A stretch of 54,283 nucleotides of DNA from Nocardia acidivorans NBRC 108247 (GTDB taxonomy: Bacteria > Actinomycetota > Actinomycetes > Mycobacteriales > Mycobacteriaceae), in contig NZ_BDAW01000056.1 in NCBI RefSeq assembly GCF_001625085.1, positions 1 through 54,283 of the forward strand, read 5' to 3'. A model generated the notes under the pieces. That model saw only the letters and a list, made by a program, of their open reading frames with translations. It did no database searches and was not told the DNA's origin. Positions 48,076 through 54,283 of the stretch are shown here, in pieces. The first letter of the stretch is position 1. Every line of letters starts with the position of its first letter. Both the position numbers and the translations under genes were made by a program.

Positions 48076-49730
48076 TCCCCGAGGGATAGTTCGCGACGCA
48101 GCACCTTGCCGGTCGCGTTGCGCGGCAGGGCATCGGCGGTGATGAGCCAGCGCGCGGGCACCTTGAAGTAGGCGAGCCGCTGCGCGACGTGGTCGCGCAG
48201 TTCGTCTTCGGTGACCGAAGCCGGGTCCGCCACAACGATGATCGCGGCGACCTCCTGACCGAGATCCTCGTGCGGGACGCCCAGCACGGCCGATTCGCGC
48301 ACCAGCGGATGTTCGTCGAGCGCGTTCTCGATCTCCGCCGGATACACGTTCTCGCCACCGCGCAGAATCAGATCCGAACGGCGACCGGCCATTTGGAGAC
48401 GGCCGTCGACCAGCATGCCGAAATCACCGGTGCGCAGCCAGCGCTCGGCGTCGATGGCGGCGGCGGTGGCGGCCGGATCGTTGTAGTAGCCGAGCATGAC
48501 GTACGGGCTGCGCACGCAGATCTCGCCCTCGGTGCCGTCGGGCACCACATTGCCGTCCGCGTCCCGAATCTGTACCGAGACACCGATGATGGGCCGCCCC
48601 ACCGTCTCCGGATTCGCGGCCAGGTCCGGCGGCGTCGCGACGGTGGCCGCGGTGCCGCTCTCGGTGCAGCCGTAACTGGTGGTCAGCGCCACCTGCGCCA
48701 CCGGCACGCGTTCGCGCAACCGATTGTGCAGCGCGGGTGACGACGGCGCGGTATTGAGCGACAGCGCCGCCAGCGAGCTCAGGTCGAAGCGCGAAACGTC
48801 CTCATCGAGCAGGCGGCTGGCCATGGTCGGCACCGCCGCCCAGTTGGTGATGCGCTCGGATTCGATGAGTCCCAGGATCTTCTCGGCATCGAAGCCGCCG
48901 CTGTGGAAGATGACGGCGTCGCCGGTGGTGAGCCGCGGAATCACCAGATTGTGCAGGCTCGCGATGTGGAACAGCGGCGAGGTGTTCAGATAGCGCCGAT
49001 TCGTCGGCGATCCATCCCACTGCTGCCCGCGCAAACCCGCCGCCAGCGCATCGGTGAAACGGTGATAGTCGCTGATTGCCACCATATTCCGCTGCGAATG
49101 CACCACGCCCTTGGGACGACCGGTGGTACCGCTGGTGTACAGGATGCAGGCCGGATCCTCTTCGCCCACTTCGGTGCTCGGGTACTCACCCGCGAATTCC
49201 TTGACCAGCTCCGGCAGGTCGCCCTCCATGGTGAGCACCGGCCTGGCCGCACCCGCCGCGGCCAGCAGCGCCGCCCGCCTGGCATCGGCGATCACCACAC
49301 CGGGCTGCGTGTGCTCGAGACCGTAGGCGATCTCCTGCGGCGCCCACCAGGCGTTGTAGCCCACCGGAATAGCGCCCAGGCGCTGTACCGCCCAGAAGCT
49401 CAGCACCCACTCGAGGGTATTGGCCGCCAGAATGCCGACGCGATCGCCCTTGCCGATGCCATACCGCCGCGTCAGCGCCGCCGCCAGCGCGCCCGCGGCC
49501 TCGTAATGCTCGGCGAAGGTGAGCCGGGAGTCCGGGCCGACCAGGTAGTCCCGGTCGCCGAGGTCCTTGGACGCCTCCAGCACCCCGAGCAGTGAGCGAT
49601 GCCGATTGCGGAAGACCGGAATGGTCGCGCCCAGCACCGATTCCACGGTCATCTCGAACGGCCCGCCCGGGCCGGTGAGCTTTCCGGCGATCTGGGCCGC
49701 GAGGGCCTGGAAGTCAACGGCGTTGGTCAT
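48072..49730 (-). CDS. Acyl-CoA synthetase / acyl-AMP ligase (FadD-type)
   Basis: 552 residues of the ANL superfamily: P-loop ILYTSGTTGRPKG (about 200), A5 motif YGCTESG, A7 motif WLRTGDFGML, hinge region GRRSDLILRGGENVYPAEIE and the catalytic lysine region PRNATGKVLRREL near the end. It would activate a carboxylic acid as its CoA thioester with ATP. It lies between the esterase-like gene and the amidohydrolase in a same-strand cluster. Substrate not readable; FadD numbering not assigned. Confidence 0.92.
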   Translation of the reverse strand: MTNAVDFQALAAQIAGKLTGPGGPFEMTVESVLGATIPVFRNRHRSLLGVLEASKDLGDRDYLVGPDSRLTFAEHYEAAGALAAALTRRYGIGKGDRVGILAANTLEWVLSFWAVQRLGAIPVGYNAWWAPQEIAYGLEHTQPGVVIADARRAALLAAAGAARPVLTMEGDLPELVKEFAGEYPSTEVGEEDPACILYTSGTTGRPKGVVHSQRNMVAISDYHRFTDALAAGLRGQQWDGSPTNRRYLNTSPLFHIASLHNLVIPRLTTGDAVIFHSGGFDAEKILGLIESERITNWAAVPTMASRLLDEDVSRFDLSSLAALSLNTAPSSPALHNRLRERVPVAQVALTTSYGCTESGTAATVATPPDLAANPETVGRPIIGVSVQIRDADGNVVPDGTEGEICVRSPYVMLGYYNDPAATAAAIDAERWLRTGDFGMLVDGRLQMAGRRSDLILRGGENVYPAEIENALDEHPLVRESAVLGVPHEDLGQEVAAIIVVADPASVTEDELRDHVAQRLAYFKVPARWLITADALPRNATGKVLRRELSLGE

Positions 49731-49779
49731 GAATGCAGTCCTCGAATATCGTCGGGCAGTAGTTCCGGAAAAAGCGTTA

Positions 49780-50931
49780 TCACGACCGGCCTCGCACCAC
49801 GGCGAAAACCGCCTTCAGGTAGGCATTGGCGCGATCGGAGCCGATCAGCCCCGGGGCCATCCGATTCATGGTGTAGGCCACGGTCACCCGGTTGTCCAGA
49901 TCGTTCACGACCATGGAGCCGCCGAGCCCGCCCCACCAGCACACCCGGCCGTCCACGGGGACCTCCGGTGCGGTGTGCGCCTGCGGCAGGCCGTAGCCGA
50001 TACCGAACCGCAGCGGCATCAGCACGGCCAGGTCGACACCGTCGGCCTGCTCGTCGAAGATCAGGTCGATGGTCTTGGGCGAGAGGAACTTCCGGCCGCC
50101 GAGCTCACCGCCATTGCTGATCACCGACTGCAACCGGGCCACCGAGCGGGCATTGCCCTGCCCATTGATGCCACCGATCTCGGCATCGAGCCAACCCGGG
50201 GTGGCGCAGAGTTCGAAGTCCAGCAGCGGCTGGAACAGCGTCTTGTACAGGACGCTGTCCTTGGGCAGCAGATCCTGATCGAAGGTGCCGAAGTCGGGCG
50301 GCACCAGGGTGGCGATGCGCTCGGAATACTGTGCGGCCCCGCCGATATGGAAATCCGCGCCGAGCGGTTCGGCGAATTCCTGTGCGAAGAACCGGCCCAG
50401 CGAACGCCCGTCGATCCGCCGCACCAGTTCACCGATCAGATGCCCGTAGTTGTTGGCGTGATACCCCGAGGCGGTGCCGGGCTCCCAGAAAGGCTCCTGC
50501 TCCGCCAGCAGTGCGGCGGAGGCGACATTGTCGTAGATGTCCGGGAACGGGAACTCGGTGGCCCAGCCGGACACCCCGGAGGTATGCGAAAGCAGGTGCC
50601 GCACTTCGATATCGGCCTTGCCATTGGCCGCGAACTGCGGCCAGTAGTGCGCCACCTTCTGGTACACGTCCAACTCACCGCGGTCGACCAGCAGCAGCGC
50701 GCACAGCGCCGTCATGGTCTTGGTGATGGAGAAGGTGTTCACCAGGGTGTCCGCGCCCCAGCGGCGAGTGCGGTCCGGATCGGCGTGGCCGCCCCACAGG
50801 TCGACCACCGCATCGCCGTCCACGGTCACGCACAGGGCGGCGCCCAGCTCGGCCCCCGACTCCACCTGTTCGGTGAAAGCGGCTCGTACTCCCGCGAATT
50901 CGTCGGCACAGAATCCAGCGACGTTGCTCAT
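49780..50931 (-). CDS. Beta-lactamase-fold serine hydrolase / esterase (EstB, class C type)
   Basis: 383 residues of the beta-lactamase/transpeptidase fold. The nucleophile motif FSITK has Ser68 and Lys71, the second motif is in the YHANNYGHL stretch (about 155), and HLLSHTSGVSGW is the family pattern. There is no signal peptide, so it is more likely a cytosolic esterase (EstB or LACTB-like) than a beta-lactamase. In its operon it would hydrolyse an ester or lactone made by the neighbouring flavin monooxygenase (inference). It starts 16 nt after the monooxygenase stop codon. Confidence 0.9.
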   Translation of the reverse strand: MSNVAGFCADEFAGVRAAFTEQVESGAELGAALCVTVDGDAVVDLWGGHADPDRTRRWGADTLVNTFSITKTMTALCALLLVDRGELDVYQKVAHYWPQFAANGKADIEVRHLLSHTSGVSGWATEFPFPDIYDNVASAALLAEQEPFWEPGTASGYHANNYGHLIGELVRRIDGRSLGRFFAQEFAEPLGADFHIGGAAQYSERIATLVPPDFGTFDQDLLPKDSVLYKTLFQPLLDFELCATPGWLDAEIGGINGQGNARSVARLQSVISNGGELGGRKFLSPKTIDLIFDEQADGVDLAVLMPLRFGIGYGLPQAHTAPEVPVDGRVCWWGGLGGSMVVNDLDNRVTVAYTMNRMAPGLIGSDRANAYLKAVFAVVRGRS

Positions 50932-50947
50932 CTGTTCCGCCCCTTTC

Positions 50948-52315
50948 TCAGACTCTGGCGCTCGCGCGGGGCGGTACCGGCAGCGAATAGCCCTGTGCGG
51001 CAGCGCGCTTGGCGCCGCGCTCGATCTCGCGCTTCAAATCGCGGACATAGGGCTCGAATTCGGTCTGGATGGTGTGCCGCGGGGAGTCGTAGTACTGACC
51101 GCTGCGCTCCTGCTCCTTGGCCCGCATCACCTCGACCATCTCGGCCTGCGACGGCAGATGGTAGTTACCGGTCAGGTAGGCCGCGACCAACTTCGACTGC
51201 TGTTCGGCGAAGTTGACCAGGGTCGGCATCGGTTGTGCCAGACCGAGATAGAAGAGATTGTCCACCCCCGGCTTGATCATGTGCCGGTACAGCGGAATCC
51301 TATTGCGCTCATCGGGGGTCAACTCCGGATCGGAGAAGAACGGGAAGCTGATGTGGTAGCCGGTGGCGCACACCACCACATCGACCTCCTCCACACTGCC
51401 GTCCGCGAAGTGCACCTTGTCGCCGTCGAGGCGGGTGATGGCGGGTTTGAAGACGATGTCACCGCAGCCGGCGCGATGCAGGAATTCCTCGCTCGCCGAC
51501 GGATGCGCCTCGAACGGCAGGTGATCCGGCTTCGGCAGGCCGTAATCCTCCATATGGCCGCGATTCTTGACCACGAAGCGCTGTTTCAGCTTGAGCCCCA
51601 GCTTCTTCGGCATCCAGGGCGGCACCGACGCCTTGTCGCCGACCTTGCCGTTCACATACTTGGGCAGCACCCAGACGCCGCGGCGCGCGGAGAGATAGAA
51701 CTTCGAGGCGATGAAGCGCTGCGACAGCTCGCTGGCGATATCGAGCCCCGAATTGCCCATGCCCACGACCACGATGCGCTTGCCGCGCATATCGATCGGA
51801 TCGAAGGGATCGTTGTAGGCGTGCGAATGCATGAGCACACCGTTGAATTCGCCCGGGTAGTCCGGCATGCGCGGATCCCAGTGGTGACCGTTGCAGACCA
51901 GCAGCACATCATAGGTTTCGGTGCGGCCGGTGTCGGTGGTGATCTGCCACAGGCCCTGCGCATCACGCTTGGCGTCGGTCACCTTGGTGTTCAGGATGAT
52001 TCGATCACCGAAGCCGAAGTGCTCGACGTAATCCTTGAAGTACTGGTGCAACTGGGTGTGGTGCGGGAAGTCCGGCCATTCGTCCGGGGCCGGGAAATCC
52101 TCGAAGGCGAGCCGGAATTTCGAGGTGTCGATATGCAGGCTCTGATAGCAGGCCGACATGCCGTTCGGATTCTTGAAGTACCAATTGCCGCCGACCTGAT
52201 CCGAGGCCTCATAGCAGTCGAAGGGGATGCCGTATTCGGCGAGCCGCTTAGCGGCCGTGATACCGGACGGCCCCGCGCCGATGACGCACACCCTGGGCAA
52301 CTCGCGTGTTTCCAA
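50948..52315 (-). CDS. Flavin-containing monooxygenase (FMO type)
   Basis: 455 residues. FAD motif VIGAGPSGITAAKRL (13-18 for GxGxxG), NADPH motif GMGNSGLDIA, and between them FNGVLMHSHAY, the FxGxxxHxxxY fingerprint. The final Tyr fits classical FMOs; Baeyer-Villiger enzymes usually end in W-P/D, although FMO-type proteins can also oxidise ketones. I chose a TTG start at 52315 because AGGAGA lies 6 nt upstream and the protein then begins about 10 residues before the first strand. A longer frame to 52384 would run through the operator. It is the first gene of a five-gene operon controlled by the divergent TetR. Confidence 0.9.
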   Translation of the reverse strand: METRELPRVCVIGAGPSGITAAKRLAEYGIPFDCYEASDQVGGNWYFKNPNGMSACYQSLHIDTSKFRLAFEDFPAPDEWPDFPHHTQLHQYFKDYVEHFGFGDRIILNTKVTDAKRDAQGLWQITTDTGRTETYDVLLVCNGHHWDPRMPDYPGEFNGVLMHSHAYNDPFDPIDMRGKRIVVVGMGNSGLDIASELSQRFIASKFYLSARRGVWVLPKYVNGKVGDKASVPPWMPKKLGLKLKQRFVVKNRGHMEDYGLPKPDHLPFEAHPSASEEFLHRAGCGDIVFKPAITRLDGDKVHFADGSVEEVDVVVCATGYHISFPFFSDPELTPDERNRIPLYRHMIKPGVDNLFYLGLAQPMPTLVNFAEQQSKLVAAYLTGNYHLPSQAEMVEVMRAKEQERSGQYYDSPRHTIQTEFEPYVRDLKREIERGAKRAAAQGYSLPVPPRASARV

Positions 52316-52381
52316 TGCACTCTCCTGGCTTCGACCACAGGTCACAATCCTGGGCCGGACGTGATGTGACACACACGCTAG

Positions 52382-52410
52382 CATTCGCTAGACAGCACGT
52401 CTAGTGAATG
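52382..52410. promoter_or_regulatory. TetR operator between FMO operon and tetR
   Basis: CATTCGCTAGAC (52382-52393) and GTCTAGTGAATG (52399-52410) form a 29-bp palindrome with one mismatch and a 5-bp centre. It lies in the 206-bp divergent gap. The size and symmetry are typical of a TetR-family operator. A further GCTAG repeat precedes it at 52377. Confidence 0.8.
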
Positions 52411-52521
52411 AACATACGTCTACTATCAGGGGCGCAACTCGTACAGAAGTAGACTCGAGCATCGGAAAAAGGCCGCCACACCGGCGGCTTCCCCACCTCC
52501 GAACCAAGGCGGCCAGCACCC

Positions 52522-53172
52522 ATGACCGAACCGGCGACAGACCTCCCGCAGCCCGCGGGGGCGACCACCCGGCGCACCTCGCTGCGCGATGAGCAGAAGC
52601 GGCTCACCCGCAGCCGGCTCATCGACGCGGCCAAGGCACTGTTCACCACCCAGGGGTACGCGCCGGTGCGGGTGGACGATATCGCCGCGGCCGTCGGATG
52701 CAGCCGCGCCACCTTCTACCTGCACTTCACCGGTAAGCCGGATGTGTTGCGCGCCATCGCCGAACAGGGTGCGCTGCCCAGCGTGCAGATCTTCTACGAG
52801 GATCTGGACCATGTGCTCGACACCGGATCACGCGAGGAGTTCGCGGCCTGGGTGCGGCGGTCCATCGACTGGTTCCAGGAGTACAAGGACCTGCTGCCCG
52901 CCTGGGACGAGGCGACGGCGCTGGAACCGGAGTTCCGGGAGGTCGCGCGCGAGGGCATTCTCGCCGTGCCCGGGGTGATGACGTCGTATCTCTCGCGCTG
53001 GCCCGCGGCGCGGCAGGACGAGGCGCGTTTGCGGATCGAATTGCTGGTGGCACAGCTGGAGCGGTTCTTCACCCGCTGGGCCATGCAGGGGACGATCGAT
53101 GTCTCGGCCGAGGAGGCCGCGACCGTGCTGACCGACATCTGGTTCCCGGCACTGCAGACACCCGGGGCCTGA
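52522..53172 (+). CDS. TetR-family regulator of the FMO operon
   Basis: 216 residues. Helix-turn-helix IAAAVGCSRATFYLHFTGK (about 54-72) after a basic N-terminal arm (LRDEQKRLTRSRLIDAAKALF). The C-terminal ligand domain is not assignable to a named subgroup. The ATG at 52522 has no strong ribosome site. It is divergent from the monooxygenase operon with a palindromic operator between them, so it probably represses both and responds to a pathway compound. Confidence 0.9.
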   Translation: MTEPATDLPQPAGATTRRTSLRDEQKRLTRSRLIDAAKALFTTQGYAPVRVDDIAAAVGCSRATFYLHFTGKPDVLRAIAEQGALPSVQIFYEDLDHVLDTGSREEFAAWVRRSIDWFQEYKDLLPAWDEATALEPEFREVAREGILAVPGVMTSYLSRWPAARQDEARLRIELLVAQLERFFTRWAMQGTIDVSAEEAATVLTDIWFPALQTPGA

Positions 53173-53198
53173 ACCGAATTGGCAAATACTCGGCAGCC

Positions 53199-53609
53199 TC
53201 AGTTGCCGATGATTGTGGTGCGCGCTTGTTTCAATTCCCAGAAGGCGCGCAGCGCAATGATTTTCCCGGCCGCGTTCACCCGATAGGTGAAGACGCCGTC
53301 CACCTCGGTGACGCGTTCGGCACGGGCACTGCGAATGGTCCCCACGAACGCCACCTCGGCGCCGCAGGCATAGGAATCGGTCATCCGGAAGTCGATGGCA
53401 CTGGGGGCGATGGCCATATCCCAGAAGGCGGCGATGGCGTCATGACCGAGATGGCCGTCGCCGCCCGGATCGTACGGGGAGACGCCGATGGGGTCCTCGA
53501 CCCGCGCGTCGGCCGCGAAGAGCGCCAGCCAATCGGCCTTGCGATGCTCGCGCACCGCGGCCTGGGAGGCGAGACCGGCACGGCGGGCGGGATGTTCGGC
53601 ATCGGACAT
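53199..53609 (-). CDS. SnoaL-like / NTF2-fold protein
   Basis: 136 residues. The NTF2-like fold is suggested by an N-terminal helix (WLALFAADARVEDPIG), a central loop with HLGHDAIAAFWD, and alternating strands with DGVFTYRVNAAGKIIALRAFWEL at the end. The DP motif and FWD resemble SnoaL and ketosteroid-isomerase relatives, which act as isomerases, cyclases or small-molecule binders. It converges on the tetR gene (26-nt gap). The substrate and any tie to the FMO operon are unknown. Confidence 0.85.
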   Translation of the reverse strand: MSDAEHPARRAGLASQAAVREHRKADWLALFAADARVEDPIGVSPYDPGGDGHLGHDAIAAFWDMAIAPSAIDFRMTDSYACGAEVAFVGTIRSARAERVTEVDGVFTYRVNAAGKIIALRAFWELKQARTTIIGN

Positions 53610-53657
53610 GCCGTCATCCTCGGCCCGCCGCGGCGAATGGTCGAGCGGTGATTCCGG

Positions 53658-53870
53658 TCAGCGGGCGGCCGCGGAACCCGTCCAGCCGAAGCCCGCACCC
53701 GGGGTGGTGGCCGGATCATTGGCATTGACCTGCTGACTGCACGCCTCATCGGACAGGCCCGAGGCCTTGCACGCCGTCCACGGGTCGTACATCGGGGCGG
53801 CCGACGCGGGAGCGAAAGCTCCTGCGGCACAACCGACAATCAGACCTGCGGTGACAATCAGCTTCTTCAC
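53658..53870 (-). CDS. Small secreted protein of unknown function
   Basis: 70 residues from GTG at 53870 (GGAGGG, 7 nt upstream). A typical Sec signal peptide (KKLIVTAGLIVGCAAGAFAPASAA, residues 2-25, read in part) has an ASA-A cleavage site near residue 24. The mature part is about 45 residues with Trp, two cysteines (TACKASG and EACSQQ) that may form a disulfide, and a Gly/Ala-rich end. No family recognised; such short exported proteins are common in Nocardia and mycobacteria. Confidence 0.75.
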   Translation of the reverse strand: MKKLIVTAGLIVGCAAGAFAPASAAPMYDPWTACKASGLSDEACSQQVNANDPATTPGAGFGWTGSAAAR

Positions 53871-53960
53871 CAGAAAACCCTCCGAGCGAAATGGAATTTC
53901 CCCGCACATTGCCACGGCAATGCGGGAAGTGCCAAACAAACGGAGATTTCGGCGATTCGG

Positions 53961-54283
53961 TCAGGCCACGCGAACGGCACCCAGGGTACTCGCCGCCAGG
54001 CGATAGCGATCGATCAGCAAACGAACGATCGCGGGGTGCACGCCGATCGGCTCGGCGACCCCGTCCGCGCCCGCCGCATGCAATCGCTCGTGGAAGAGCC
54101 CGTGCGCCAGCAGGTACGAGGCGATGAACACCCGCCGCGCGCCCCGCTCCCGCAGTGCCGCCACCACGTCCGGCACCCGGGGCTCACCGGTGGCGATGAA
54201 GGCCACCCGCACGGGAGCCGCGATCTGCTCGGCCAGCAATCCGGCGGCCCGGCGCACATCCCGGCGCGCCCGCGCGTCCGAGG
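53961..54283 (-). CDS. Sirohydrochlorin chelatase / CbiX-type protein, C-terminal part (runs off the window)
   Basis: At least 107 codons remain open to the window edge, so the N terminus lies beyond it. The visible part has PVRVAFIATGEPRVPDVVAAL and VFIASYLLAHGLFHERLHAAG (FxxxLAHGLFHERL is the SirB/CbiX chelatase pattern), then the LGVHPAIVRLLIDRY-type ending (here IGVHPAIVRLLIDRY). The enzyme family inserts Fe2+ or Co2+ into sirohydrochlorin; siroheme is needed by assimilatory nitrite and sulfite reductases. Partner genes are not visible in the window. Confidence 0.85.
   Translation of the reverse strand, partial: SDARARRDVRRAAGLLAEQIAAPVRVAFIATGEPRVPDVVAALRERGARRVFIASYLLAHGLFHERLHAAGADGVAEPIGVHPAIVRLLIDRYRLAASTLGAVRVA

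Noticed and set aside
49567..52369. Two long plus-strand frames antisense to the esterase and FMO genes
   Set aside because: Both overlap genes with complete catalytic motifs on the minus strand and show shadow composition.
52316..52384. Longer FMO start upstream of the TTG
   Set aside because: It would translate through the promoter/operator region; the TTG has AGGAGA at 6 nt and the expected distance to the FAD loop.
1..54283. tRNA, rRNA, transposase or integrase genes
   Set aside because: I looked for tRNA-like cloverleaf ends, rRNA cores and DDE or recombinase motifs and saw none; a tRNA scan would be needed to exclude a tRNA fully.

Overview
The window is GC-rich actinobacterial chromosome and most resembles a member of the Mycobacteriales, probably Nocardia. 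The reasons are the dense high-GC codon usage, two WhiB regulators, mycoredoxin, AdnAB and narGHJI. From about 240 to 20800 the gene order also matches what I recall of Mycobacterium tuberculosis Rv3194c to Rv3204. The genus is an inference from gene content. I see no rRNA, tRNA, CRISPR array, transposase or prophage gene.

Region 1 (1-21600) is a conserved housekeeping and genome-maintenance block: a PDZ/Lon-type membrane protease, a zincin-like protein, a cyclodehydratase-like protein, an ABC1 kinase, whiB7, uvrD2, mycoredoxin, nudC, a K+ channel with an RCK domain, the helicase-nuclease pair adnB/adnA, a lipV-like hydrolase, an alkyltransferase-like protein and a two-domain VOC protein. whiB7 has a leader of about 570 nt with a candidate WhiB7-type promoter, a 121- or 144-codon upstream ORF and four mutually exclusive pairing segments, which looks like an attenuator. 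A dispersed palindromic repeat occurs at the window start and again in frame inside adnB. A truncated MarR gene and unrecognised DNA sit between uvrD2 and mycoredoxin.

Region 2 (21600-27200) is accessory. It holds a WhiB2-like regulator, an unknown 139-residue protein, an alpha/beta hydrolase that has lost its catalytic Ser and His, a MobA-MoeA fusion with altered MoeA motifs, and two paralogous XRE regulators (MmyB-like) flanking that fusion.

Region 3 (27346-38000) holds a tightly overlapping peptide/oligopeptide-type ABC importer operon divergent from a formylglycine-type sulfatase without a signal peptide, then a TetR / FAD-monooxygenase pair whose paired palindromes overlap the monooxygenase start codons, and a DUF1905/YdeI protein.

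Region 4 (38315-45500) is the respiratory nitrate reductase operon narGHJI, followed by a 70-residue protein and a 50-bp hairpin. Region 5 (45524-53172) is a five-gene catabolic operon (flavin monooxygenase, beta-lactamase-fold esterase, acyl-CoA ligase, amidohydrolase, SDR) divergent from its probable TetR repressor, with a 29-bp near-perfect palindrome between them. The window ends with a SnoaL-like protein, a small exported protein and the C-terminal part of a sirohydrochlorin chelatase.
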